A stretch of 56,143 bases of DNA from Ilumatobacteraceae bacterium (GTDB lineage: Bacteria; Actinomycetota; Acidimicrobiia; Acidimicrobiales; Ilumatobacteraceae), in assembly GCA_013213745.1 (NCBI GenBank), contig JABSQH010000016.1:106306-162448 (forward strand), written 5' to 3'. Both the position numbers and the translations under genes were made by a program. Shown here one piece after another: positions 1 through 7,454 of the stretch (the first letter of the stretch is position 1; every line of letters starts with the position of its first letter). The notes below the pieces were generated by a model that saw only the letters and a list, made by a program, of their open reading frames with translations, was not told the origin of the DNA and ran no database searches.

Positions 1-2
1 CG

Positions 3-113
3 CCGAAGGATGGCTACGACGAGATCGATTGGGATGCGACGGCACGGTTGATCTGCGGCGCCGACCTGGAGATCGACAACACCGTGCTGCTGCGTACAAC
101 CGTGACCGGCTGA
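3..113 (+). CDS. C-terminal end of an unidentified protein (partial)
   Basis: The frame beginning at base 3 is open from the window edge to a TGA at 111-113 and encodes about 36 residues ending LRTTVTG. The composition (DEIDWDATARL, then GADLEIDNTV) looks protein-like. Frame 2 is also open here and runs further, so the frame choice is an inference. No family can be named from so short a tail. Confidence 0.4.
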   Translation, partial: PKDGYDEIDWDATARLICGADLEIDNTVLLRTTVTG

Positions 114-231
114 CCCAATCGATCGCCAGGCGAGCTCTGGAAGGGCGCCGTCCGGCAGCCATCTGTTGTGCTCCGTCGACGTAACGAGCCAACTGTACGT
201 TCGACGGTCGACCGGCGTCTGTGGCCGCCGG

Positions 232-260
232 TTGTCAACGCTGACCACCGGGCGTATTCT
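232..260 (+). promoter_or_regulatory. Sigma-70-type promoter of the initiator tRNA
   Basis: TTGTCA at 232-237 and TATTCT at 255-260 are separated by exactly 17 bp, close to the TTGACA / TATAAT consensus. The predicted start of transcription falls about 10 bases before the tRNA at 276. Seen directly in the sequence; function is inferred from position. Confidence 0.6.
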
Positions 261-275
261 TGAGGTCCACTTCGA

Positions 276-352
<77 letters not shown>

Positions 353-357
353 ACGAG

Positions 358-387
358 AAGGTCCGGAAACAACAGTTTCCGGACCTT
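358..387 (+). terminator. Hairpin terminator of the tRNA
   Basis: A perfect 13-bp stem (358-370 with 375-387) and AACA loop begin 5 bases after the tRNA CCA. There is no following T-run, which is common for hairpin-only terminators in actinobacteria. It likely also trims the tRNA 3' end. Confidence 0.75.
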
Positions 388-529
388 CGTCGCGTTTGGT
401 GGCGAAGTGTGATCCGGCACGTCCGGGCCCGCGATGCCAATCGCGCGCCGGCAACGCACGCTGATCGGGCTCGTCGAGGGACGTACTGGGTCCACATAGC
501 GTCTCTTTTTCGAGGGAAAGGGACGTTCG

Positions 530-712
530 CTCGAGCAGCTGTATCCGGAACTGCTCGACGATCTGGCCGCGACGATCAGAAACTCGGGATCCGGCGTCTC
601 GCCGACATCGGCGTCGAGCATGTGATCGTGTCGGTCCCTGGCGTTGCCACGCCAGGAGCACTCGCACCCGTTCGCCGGACTCATCGAGCGGTTGCGGCCC
701 GAGCGTCGTTGA
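530..712 (+). pseudogene. Decayed C-terminal fragment of a luciferase-like (LLM, F420-type) oxidoreductase
   Basis: Three successive reading frames give pieces that join into one C-terminal LLM sequence: LEQLYPELLDDLAATIR, then RRLADIGVEHVIVSVPG, then FAGLIERLRPERR with a TGA at 710-712. The pattern 'ladiGVehVIvsvPg ... li erlrP' is typical of the end of F420-dependent LLM-class enzymes. Two frameshifts are needed, so no protein is made. The rest of the gene is absent; the stretch 388-529 shows nothing recognisable and 713-787 is the leader of the next gene. Confidence 0.6.
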
Positions 713-787
713 TATGTCGGTTGCGGTCGGCGGCATCGCTGAGCGACACTGCCGCTCTCGACACGAGCATCGACCAGGAGTTCACCG

Positions 788-1192
788 ATGTCCCAGCCTG
801 ATGCAACAGACGCGCCGATCGACATTGTCAATCGATTCATCCGGTTGATCAACGATCGCGACCTCGATGCCGCGGTGGCGCTGTGTGCCGCCGACGTCGA
901 GTACGACAACGTGCCGATGGGGGCGAACCTCGGCCGCGACGCGACCCGCGACTTCCTGGCACCGATGCTCGGCGGACTCGACGACGTCGAGTTCATCGTG
1001 CACCGCGAAGCGGCCACCGGGAAGATCGTGATGAACGAGCGCACCGATCGGTTCATCAAGAACGGTCAGACCGCCGACATCGCCGTGGTCGGTGTGTTCG
1101 AGCTGAACGACGCCGGCGAGATCGCGCTGTGGCGTGACTACTTCGACATGGGCGCGGTCCAGGCCGTGATGCAACTCCTCCAGTCGGGCTGA
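788..1192 (+). CDS. Limonene-1,2-epoxide hydrolase-like protein (NTF2/SnoaL fold)
   Basis: 134 residues, normal length for the family. It matches the Rhodococcus limonene-1,2-epoxide hydrolase active site in residues and spacing: Tyr39 and Asn41 (YDN), Arg85 and Asp87 (ERTDRF) and Asp117 (WRDYFD), corresponding to Tyr53, Asn55, Arg99, Asp101 and Asp132. The Asp-Arg-Asp triad would open an epoxide by direct water attack, giving a diol. Cytosolic; no signal peptide. The neighbour upstream is a decayed oxidoreductase and downstream is a convergent mosaic ORF, so the substrate cannot be inferred; terpene, steroid or lipid epoxides are all possible. Confidence 0.85.
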   Translation: MSQPDATDAPIDIVNRFIRLINDRDLDAAVALCAADVEYDNVPMGANLGRDATRDFLAPMLGGLDDVEFIVHREAATGKIVMNERTDRFIKNGQTADIAVVGVFELNDAGEIALWRDYFDMGAVQAVMQLLQSG

Positions 1193-1197
1193 TCCAC

Positions 1198-1884
1198 TTA
1201 GTTCGCGCGGCAGCCTTCGCTGATCGCGTCCCTCGCCGACGTCGTCATTCCGCCGTCGAGCGTGAACGTCATGGTGGCGTGCTTGATCTGCATCTTGGTG
1301 ATCTCGCCGATGTCGATCACCGTTCGTTCCTGCTCGTCCCACTGCGTGACCGTCGCGTGCAGCGTTGCCCCCGGCGTCAACTCGCACCGCCGTTTGGCGC
1401 CGCCGCCACCGGTGGGAGTGCCGAGCGAGCAGCTCGCGTCCACTCCGCTGTTCCAGTCAGCGATGTTCGGGTAGTCGGCGAGGACCGCGTCCCGGTCGGG
1501 CAGGAGGTCGGCCGGCACCATCACCGGCCCGATCGGTCCGTAGCTGTCACGCGACTTCCCCAGGTCGAAGTGCGGCGGTGACGCTGCGAACTGCAACGCC
1601 CGGCTGCCAGTGGCGATCACCGTCCCGCCCCCCTCGTTGCCGCACGGCATGGGCTTGCCGAACCTGCCGGCCATGGCGTCGAGGCCTGCCGTCACGGTGG
1701 TGCGGACCGATCCGTCGCCGCCCGTCGCCCGCTCGAGCCGCGAACCGGCGAACATCATCCCGAGATCCGACGGGTTGATCGGTGCGTCGCCGACCTTGAC
1801 GAGCACATCGCCGGGCCCGAGCGTGCGGAGCGACTCATCGAGCCTCGCGACCTCCGGGCGCCGCGAACCGCCGATGTATGCGAT
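1198..1884 (-). pseudogene. Mosaic ORF: zinc-type dehydrogenase N-terminus + FAH segment + unknown C-terminus
   Basis: One open frame carries three unrelated pieces. The first ~95 codons (1884 down to about 1604; GTG at 1806 is the best start) match the N-terminus of a medium-chain zinc-type dehydrogenase / quinone reductase: VLVKVGDAPINPSDLG and PMPCGNEGGGTVIATG. At 1603 the text switches to RALQFAASPPHFDLGKSRD, an internal part of an FAH-family hydrolase that is a near copy of 9948-10067. After 1484 it changes again into about 95 residues (YPNIADWN ... MTFTLDGG ... SEGCRAN) that I do not recognise. Neither the Rossmann domain nor a complete FAH core is present, so enzymatic function is unlikely. 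It may be recombination debris or an assembly chimera. Confidence 0.7.
1484..1603 (-). repeat. 120-bp segment duplicated from the FAH hydrolase gene (copy 1)
   Basis: Bases 1484-1603 align without gaps to 9948-10067 in the same orientation. I count three mismatches in 120 bp (at 1512, 1515 and 1585). The reading frame is conserved in both copies. The identity ends abruptly at both edges, as expected of a recombination junction. Confidence 0.85.
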
Positions 1885-1917
1885 TCAGCGTGAGCACGCG
1901 CTCGGACCCGACCTCTT

Positions 1918-2100
1918 CTAGACGAACCACAGCTGCCGGATCACCACAACTCCGAGCACGATTGCACACGCGAACAGTTCTTTGAGCGGAATCCAGTGTT
2001 CGACGTTCCGGTCCGCTGCCAACTCCTCGTCGTAGCTTTCGCGCGCAGTTCGGCCGTCGGCCAGTTTGACGTCGTCGTCGGGTTGTGGCGCAGGGCTCAC
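1918..2100 (-). CDS. 60-residue single-span membrane protein at the end of the glycan operon
   Basis: GTG at 2100 overlaps the TGA of the glycosyltransferase in a GTGA quartet, the same coupling used by the genes upstream. The product starts with an acidic, polar ~37-residue segment and ends with one hydrophobic helix (LFACAIVLGVVVIRQLWFV). N-terminus probably cytosolic. No family is recognised. Its position suggests an accessory or stabilising subunit for the GT2 synthase, which is inference. Confidence 0.65.
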   Translation of the reverse strand: MSPAPQPDDDVKLADGRTARESYDEELAADRNVEHWIPLKELFACAIVLGVVVIRQLWFV

Positions 2101-3611
2101 GCCGCTTCCACCTTTCCGGTCTTCTCGGTCTTGTCCCACTTCATCTCTGCGCCCCGAGCCTCTTTCACGTAGGACGTGAAGGTCACAGCGCACAACAGCG
2201 GTCCGTAGCCGGCGATGTAAACGAGCGGTGGGCTCAAGATCCGCCAGCCTCGCTTCGGTTCGAGCAGCTTTGCTGTCCACGCAACGAGCATCGCCCCGGC
2301 CAGCCACGCATAGCTGAAGAGGATGATCGAGCGGGTGACCGGCGTGGTCGCCGTTATGTCGAAGAGGTCCATCACCTCGAGCAGGGCCCATCGGAACAGC
2401 TTGGGGAAGCAGGCGTAGAGGATGATCGAGAACGAGATCAAGCCGGGGAACAGGATGCCCTCCACCCAGGTTCGGCGCGCGGTCTGGGGGTCGATCATCA
2501 GCGCGAAGCTGGTGATGAACACGTAGCTGATCGCGTTGAGGATCCACAGCGCGCGGAACGTCGCCCATGAGAGCGGGAAGTCGACGAAGAAGAGCACGAC
2601 CAAGCTGGCCGACGCTGCGATCATGAAGACCGGCAGGAGAAGCAGGCAGAACCAGAACAGTCCGAAGCGCACGTCACCGAGGTGGTGATCGCTGGTCGGG
2701 CGGAACCACAGGTGCTTGAAACGCAACGAGACCTGCACGTTGCCTCGCGCCCACCTCAGTCGTTGCTTCCACAGCCCGTCGATGTCGTTCGGCTCCTCGG
2801 CCCACACCGTCGCGTTGCCATCGAAGACCACCCGGTTGCCAACCAGTTGAGTCCTGAACGTCGTAAAGGTGTCCTCGGCGAGCGACGTCGTGTCGATTTG
2901 GCCCCCGATGGCCTCGAGGTTGGCACGCGTGTGGAGTTGGGCGCCGCCCGCCAAACATGCGAGCGCGCCGAGCACGTTCTGGCTTCGCCGAGCGGCGGCT
3001 TGGGCGGTGATGTACTCGTAGGCGATGAAGCGGTTCATCCAGTTCTTCGGCCGGCTGCCTTCTTTGATGTATGCAGTCACTGCGCCGACTTCGGGATCGG
3101 CGAAGTGTCGGGTCATCTTGCGCAACGAGTCTGGCTCGTAGACGACGTCGGCGTCCATGATCAGCACCGCTTCCATCCACGTCTCCTCGAGGATCTCGCT
3201 CAGGCCGTGATTGAGGGTGTGCGCTTTGCCCTCACCACCGGTCTCGCGCCGCAGGTGGACGACCCGGCCAGGGTGTTCGGCGGCCTTCGAGCGCACAATG
3301 CCGGGCGTCTCGTCCGTGCTGGCGTCGTCGACCACGTACAGCCGCAACCGGTCGCGCGGGTAGTCGAGTTGGAGGAGCCGATCGATCGACGTGCCGATGA
3401 CTGCCGCCTCATTCCACGCCGGGATCACGACGGCGACGCGAGGCAAGCGTGGTGCTGTCTCTGAGTAGTGGTTGCGCCGTGCGTGCATCCCGACGAGCGC
3501 GAACTGATACGTCGCTACCGCCAGCGGCAGAGCGCCGAGCAGCACGAGCACGACCAACGTCCACCGGCCGATCAGGCCGGGAAGTCCCGCGAAGTAGATC
3601 AGATGGCTCAC
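2097..3611 (-). CDS. Processive GT2 glycosyltransferase (cellulose/hyaluronan synthase-like)
   Basis: 504 residues from GTG at 3611, which overlaps the PHP gene stop in a GTGA quartet; an ORF extension upstream is the antisense-like shadow of that gene. An N-terminal membrane helix (about 15-40) precedes a GT-A domain with the full processive motif set: Asp95/96 (VVDDAS), DxD at 153-155 (IMDADV), Glu246-Asp247 (SLAEDTF) and QRLRW at 283-287. Several C-terminal membrane spans would form the export channel. It would polymerise a nucleotide sugar into a beta-linked chain at the membrane. With a PIG-L deacetylase and ATP-grasp ligase encoded upstream, an amino-sugar-containing exopolysaccharide or glycolipid is the best guess; the actual sugar is unknown. 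Confidence 0.88.
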   Translation of the reverse strand: MSHLIYFAGLPGLIGRWTLVVLVLLGALPLAVATYQFALVGMHARRNHYSETAPRLPRVAVVIPAWNEAAVIGTSIDRLLQLDYPRDRLRLYVVDDASTDETPGIVRSKAAEHPGRVVHLRRETGGEGKAHTLNHGLSEILEETWMEAVLIMDADVVYEPDSLRKMTRHFADPEVGAVTAYIKEGSRPKNWMNRFIAYEYITAQAAARRSQNVLGALACLAGGAQLHTRANLEAIGGQIDTTSLAEDTFTTFRTQLVGNRVVFDGNATVWAEEPNDIDGLWKQRLRWARGNVQVSLRFKHLWFRPTSDHHLGDVRFGLFWFCLLLLPVFMIAASASLVVLFFVDFPLSWATFRALWILNAISYVFITSFALMIDPQTARRTWVEGILFPGLISFSIILYACFPKLFRWALLEVMDLFDITATTPVTRSIILFSYAWLAGAMLVAWTAKLLEPKRGWRILSPPLVYIAGYGPLLCAVTFTSYVKEARGAEMKWDKTEKTGKVEAA

Positions 3612-4309
3612 GCCAGCGATCGGGATACGACGGCCACATAGTCGTAGATCCCGATCGTCTCCTTGCGGTGGCTGTCGGTCGAGGCGATGAGCTCGACACC
3701 CTCGCCAGCCAGGATCGCCGCCACCCGGGGCGAAGGGCACTGCCAGCGCTCGGAGATCTCGACACGGGCACCGGCTGCGGCGAGACGCCGGCCGAGTACA
3801 CCGATGTCGTCGTCGCATACTGCGGTCTCGTCGAGGCCCATCTTCGGGAGCACGGAGAAGAGGTGGGCGATGATCACTGCGTCATAACGCTCCGCAGCGC
3901 GTGCGGTGGCCTCGAGCAACGGTCCGATCACCTCTGCGGCTTCGAGATGCCCGGTCTCCAGAAAGCGACGGATCCGGCTCGGATGGTCACAACCGTCGCC
4001 GATCGGCACTTGGTGGTCGGCGACCAAGATCTCGTCGACACCATGTAGCGATGCCGGGAGGTCGAGCGCGCCGGTCGGATCGAGGATCTTCGCTTCGACC
4101 CCGCAGGTGACTGCCACTGGTGCCCGTTTGCCGGATTGCCTCACGGCCGCCACGTAGTCGGGCACCCAGGTGGTGTCACTTCGAACGTGGTCGACGAGAC
4201 CGATCGATGCAAGGCCGTGCGCGTGCGCGGCCCCGATGTTGGTCTCGACGTCGTGTTTGCCGTCGGAGAACGTCGAGTGGACGTGCGCGTCGTGAGTGAG
4301 GTCGATCAC
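3608..4309 (-). CDS. PHP-domain metal-dependent phosphoesterase
   Basis: 233 residues from GTG at 4309, chosen because it forms a GTGA overlap with the ATP-grasp stop; GTG at 4318 is an alternative. PHP motifs are in order: HDAHVHSTFSDG near the N-terminus, GVEAKI in the middle, a HxxxxLP-type segment and STDSHRKETIG at the end, supplying the histidine/aspartate ligands of a tri-metal site. Family members hydrolyse phosphomonoesters such as histidinol phosphate. In this operon it more likely acts on a sugar or lipid phosphate intermediate, which is inference. Confidence 0.8.
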   Translation of the reverse strand: MIDLTHDAHVHSTFSDGKHDVETNIGAAHAHGLASIGLVDHVRSDTTWVPDYVAAVRQSGKRAPVAVTCGVEAKILDPTGALDLPASLHGVDEILVADHQVPIGDGCDHPSRIRRFLETGHLEAAEVIGPLLEATARAAERYDAVIIAHLFSVLPKMGLDETAVCDDDIGVLGRRLAAAGARVEISERWQCPSPRVAAILAGEGVELIASTDSHRKETIGIYDYVAVVSRSLA

Positions 4310-5322
4310 GACGCCCACGTCTCCGGAGAGTGCGGCCTGCTGCGTTCGAGTTCGTCGAATGACTGGGGTGAGACCACCACGTCTTCGAGATGGCGGACGA
4401 CCGCGACCTCGTCATACGACGTCAGCGGGGTCGGCGGCGTCCCGAGTGCCTCGTCGAGCGCGATCGCAGCGATGTTGAACCCGGCCCGGATCGTCAACGG
4501 CAGAGCTCCCGGAAAACGTGGGTTGATTTCGAGTAGTGCGAGACGGCCGCTCCGGTCGCGCCGGCACTGGACGTTGGCCGGTCCGGTCAGACCGAGTGCC
4601 TGGACCACGTCGAAGGCAAGGTCGGTCGCATCGGGGTCGTGAACGGTGCGACCAGCGATTGACACGCCGGAGTCGACGCGTAGCCGCTGGCGAGGCACGG
4701 CGCCGATCGGACGTTGGTCGGCGTCGACGTACACGTCAACGGACAGTTCCTCACCCGGCAGGTACTCCTGCAGGATCTGAGTCCCGTCGTGCCGGACGCC
4801 TGCGAGTTCCGATGGGTGCTCGATGCGGCAGACGCCACGCGATCCGCTGCCGAGCCGCGGCTTGACGATCGCCGGCCAGGACGGGAACGAGTCGTCGTCG
4901 AAGCGATCATCGAGCAGCACCGTGAACGGTGCAGGGACCGAGGTCGCTGCACCGGCCAATCGCCACTTGTCCAAACAGATCGCCAACGCCTCAGCCGGCC
5001 CGACGACTGCTGAGGTACCGATCGCTGCGAAGCAGCCGGTCGCCGCAGCAACCGGAACGAGCTCGCAGTCGACCGTTGGGATGAGTACGTCGATGTCCCA
5101 CATCCGGCAGTGTTCGATCAACTCGTCGACGAACAACGGGTGCCCGCCCGGACGAACGATGGCGCGGCGGTGTACGTCAACGAGGTGAAGGCCCGCAGCA
5201 CACGGGTCGATGTCGACTGCGTACAGCTCGGCACGCGGTGCAAGCGCACGCAGCACTGCGACCGCAGCAGGGCCGCCGGCGCCGGTGACGAGGACGCGAG
5301 CCTCACTTGACGTTGATGGCAT
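4306..5322 (-). CDS. ATP-grasp ligase (CarB/PylC-like)
   Basis: 338 residues. An N-terminal Rossmann-like preATP-grasp part (RVLVTGAGGPAAVAVLRAL) is followed by the ATP-grasp fold: VKPRLGSGSRGV (lysine and glycine-rich loop), the QEYLPGEELSVDVYVD strand, and LLEINPRFPGALPL with the Glu and Asn that bind magnesium-ATP. Such enzymes join a carboxylate to an amine through an acyl phosphate. Placed after a PIG-L deacetylase that would unmask an amine, it could attach an amino acid or other acid to the freed amino sugar, as MshB and MshC do in mycothiol synthesis. That coupling is a hypothesis. It overlaps the gene upstream by 20 bp. Confidence 0.82.
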   Translation of the reverse strand: MPSTSSEARVLVTGAGGPAAVAVLRALAPRAELYAVDIDPCAAGLHLVDVHRRAIVRPGGHPLFVDELIEHCRMWDIDVLIPTVDCELVPVAAATGCFAAIGTSAVVGPAEALAICLDKWRLAGAATSVPAPFTVLLDDRFDDDSFPSWPAIVKPRLGSGSRGVCRIEHPSELAGVRHDGTQILQEYLPGEELSVDVYVDADQRPIGAVPRQRLRVDSGVSIAGRTVHDPDATDLAFDVVQALGLTGPANVQCRRDRSGRLALLEINPRFPGALPLTIRAGFNIAAIALDEALGTPPTPLTSYDEVAVVRHLEDVVVSPQSFDELERSRPHSPETWAS

Positions 5323-6409
5323 GGTCGAACCTCTCTCTTTCGGTGGTGTCTCGTCCTACGGGTTGGTCGTGCGCGTCGTGTTCGTGCAGTGAGGTTCGCT
5401 CGACCTGGTCGCGCACGATCTCGAGCGGTTCGGCGTGCCGGCCGGCGCCGAACCGACCCCAGTAGCGGGTGGTTGCTCGGAGGAGGTCCTCAGCGAGGTA
5501 GGCGCTCCTGTCGATCTGACTCTGGTAGGCGGCGATGGCAGCCAACTTCTGATCGACGGTGTTGTCCACGGTCACGAATCGGTTCGGGGCGAATCCGACG
5601 GTTGCCGACGGCGACTGGTAGCAGAGCAGTTGGGACACCGACCGGCACGAGATCAGCGAGGCCTGGTGGGTGGCCCGGTGGTCTTGGTGGACGTCGTGGG
5701 AGCTGTGGGTGTAAACCGTGGTCGGGTTCAGTGAGGAAACGATGTCCTCGATCAGCTTGACGGTGAGACCGTGTTCGGAGATCCGGGTGTCGGGCAGCGA
5801 GCCCAGCACGAGGTCGGCGCCGAGCATTTCGGCAGCGAGCTGCGCCTCGGTCCGCCTGACCTCTGGTTGACCGCCGCTCTCGCCGTTACTGAGCGTGAGG
5901 ATGGTGACGTGGTCGCCACGGCGGCTGTGCCCGGCAAGCGTGGCTCCGACCCCGATTTCGACGTCGTCGGGATGAGCGCCGATCGCGAGGATCCGGTCAC
6001 TGTCGGTATCGCGAGCGGCCAGCGCGCCCGCGACTCCTTCCGCAAGGGACTGAACGGTCAGGGGCTTCAACAGGTAGTCGGACGCGCCGTGACGGAGCGC
6101 AACGATCGCGTCGTTGACGGTGGCGAAGGCGGTCATCAGCACGACCGGCAGGTCGTGCCGGCGTTGTCGAACGCGTTCGAGCAGCTCGAGACCGGACATG
6201 TCCGGGAGCCGGACGTCACTGAGCAGAAGATCGCAGTCGTTCACCGAAAGCGCGTCCAGCGCGGCGGTCGGGTGCGAGAAGACCACGGGGTCGTGTCCAA
6301 CACGCCGGAGGGCCAGCTCGGTGAACGCAGCTGCGTCGGGTTCATCTTCGACGACGAAGATGGTGGCGCAGCGCCGCAGCGCAGTGACGTTCAGGTCCAC
6401 GGCGATCAC
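5303..6409 (-). CDS. Response-regulator receiver fused to PIG-L (LmbE-type) deacetylase
   Basis: 368 residues from GTG at 6409, which overlaps the upstream small ORF in a GTGA quartet; GTG at 6400 is an alternative. Residues ~16-130 are a receiver domain: acidic pocket ED (21-22), phospho-acceptor Asp65 (LLSDVRLPD), Thr93 and Lys115 (LLKPL). Residues ~138-350 are a PIG-L/LmbE zinc deacetylase: His146-Pro-Asp-Asp149 (GAHPDDVEIG) and HDVHQDHRATHQ. The domain removes N-acetyl from GlcNAc-type substrates in known relatives. Fusion to a receiver implies that phosphorylation, perhaps by the kinase encoded just upstream, controls the catalysis directly. No DNA-binding domain is present. Confidence 0.85.
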   Translation of the reverse strand: MIAVDLNVTALRRCATIFVVEDEPDAAAFTELALRRVGHDPVVFSHPTAALDALSVNDCDLLLSDVRLPDMSGLELLERVRQRRHDLPVVLMTAFATVNDAIVALRHGASDYLLKPLTVQSLAEGVAGALAARDTDSDRILAIGAHPDDVEIGVGATLAGHSRRGDHVTILTLSNGESGGQPEVRRTEAQLAAEMLGADLVLGSLPDTRISEHGLTVKLIEDIVSSLNPTTVYTHSSHDVHQDHRATHQASLISCRSVSQLLCYQSPSATVGFAPNRFVTVDNTVDQKLAAIAAYQSQIDRSAYLAEDLLRATTRYWGRFGAGRHAEPLEIVRDQVERTSLHEHDAHDQPVGRDTTERERFDHAINVK

Positions 6410-6678
6410 TTCGCCTGGTGGGACTCGGCGACGAACCGGTCGAGCGGGACCAATCGGACCTGGTCGGCGACGATGTGTCCGCCGGAGGGCTTTGCGGTGG
6501 GCGATCTGCGGTCGAGAGCGGCAGTGTCGGTGTCGGCGCCCGGTCGGCAACGGCGGGCGAAGTCGTTGCCACGACCGCCGTCAGTGGCATTGTCGCGCCG
6601 AGACTGAGGGGGTTCCAGGCCGGGCCGGGCCGCTGTTCGTGTCACGACCCGATCCGGGTTCGGGAAGATCCCGCTCAT
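6406..6678 (-). CDS. 90-residue protein of unknown function, first gene of the glycan operon
   Basis: ATG at 6678 lies 6 bases after a strong GGAGGG ribosome binding site (a second ATG at 6681 is too close). Its TGA overlaps the GTG of the receiver-PIG-L gene. The middle is Arg/Asp/Gly-rich and looks disordered; the C-terminus (GGHIVADQVRLVPLDRFVAE) looks folded. No family recognised. The RBS and coupled stop argue for a real gene. Confidence 0.55.
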   Translation of the reverse strand: MSGIFPNPDRVVTRTAARPGLEPPQSRRDNATDGGRGNDFARRCRPGADTDTAALDRRSPTAKPSGGHIVADQVRLVPLDRFVAESHQAK

Positions 6679-6735
6679 CATCTGCCCTCCGTTGGTGAGT
6701 GGTCACCGACAATCGTGCAGGAGGCGGGTTGGCAA

Positions 6736-6767
6736 CCGGTTGCGCGTCCGGTTGCGGTTCGGTTGCA
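6736..6767. promoter_or_regulatory. Three direct repeats, candidate operator for the OmpR-type regulator
   Basis: CCGGTTGCG occurs at 6736-6744 and 6748-6756, and TCGGTTGCA at 6759-6767, with steps of 12 and 11 bp. OmpR/PhoB-class regulators bind tandem repeats spaced by one helical turn. The array sits between the regulator gene and the start of the downstream operon, about 60-90 bases from its first ATG, where an activator site is expected. Confidence 0.45.
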
Positions 6768-6770
6768 GGC

Positions 6771-7454
6771 TCAGTCGGGACGGTGGTACCGATAGCCGAC
6801 GCCGCGGACGGCCTGGATCGGCCCGTCGCGGTCGAAGGCGAGTTTGCCGCGCAGCCGATGCACCACGTACTTGACGCGCTCGGGGGCCGTTGCGGTCGGG
6901 TCACTCCAGGCAATTTCGAGCAAGCGGGCCGGCTCGATCACCTGCGGCGTTGCGCTGACGAGGGTGTGAAGCACACGGAACTCGGTCGGTGTCAGCTCGA
7001 CGTGCGTCCCGTCGACGGTGACGCGGTGCTCGGCGGGATCGATGCTGAGTAGGCCGTCGGTGTACGTCGCCGCGAGCTGAGTCGGTTGTGCTCGGCGGAG
7101 CAACGCCTGGACTCGCGCGACGAACTCCTGGTTGCCGAAGGGTTTCGTGAGATAGTCGTCGGCCCCCGACCGCAGCCCCCGGACTTTCTCGGACTCCAGG
7201 TGGCGAGCTGTCAGCATCATGACCGGGACGTCGCTGAGGTCGCGGATCCGTTCGAGGACCTGCCACCCGTCGAGATCGGGCAAGCCCACGTCGAGCACGA
7301 CACAGTCCGGTCGCTCCTCGTGGAGCAAGCGCAGTCCCGTCCGGCCGTCTTCGGCCTCGATCGGCTCCAAGCCGGCTCGCTTCAGCTGCACGCTGAGTGC
7401 GAACCGGACGTCAGCCTCGTCCTCGATCATCAACACGGTCGGCGCGCTCGTCAC
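6771..7454 (-). CDS. OmpR/PhoB-family response regulator
   Basis: 227 residues. The receiver domain has the acidic pair in MIEDEAD, phospho-acceptor Asp55 (VVLDVGLPD), Thr82 and Lys104 (LTKPF). The C-terminal half (about 130-227) is a winged helix with the ELTPTEFRVL start and the RVKYVVHRLRGKL recognition helix. GTG at 7454 overlaps the kinase TGA in a GTGA quartet, so the two form a translationally coupled two-component pair. It probably activates the genes downstream through the repeats at 6736-6767. Confidence 0.93.
   Translation of the reverse strand: MTSAPTVLMIEDEADVRFALSVQLKRAGLEPIEAEDGRTGLRLLHEERPDCVVLDVGLPDLDGWQVLERIRDLSDVPVMMLTARHLESEKVRGLRSGADDYLTKPFGNQEFVARVQALLRRAQPTQLAATYTDGLLSIDPAEHRVTVDGTHVELTPTEFRVLHTLVSATPQVIEPARLLEIAWSDPTATAPERVKYVVHRLRGKLAFDRDGPIQAVRGVGYRYHRPD

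Noticed and set aside
2097-3818. N-terminal extension of the GT2 protein to 3818.
   Set aside because: It would overlap the PHP gene in another frame. GTG at 3611 makes the GTGA overlap seen throughout this operon.
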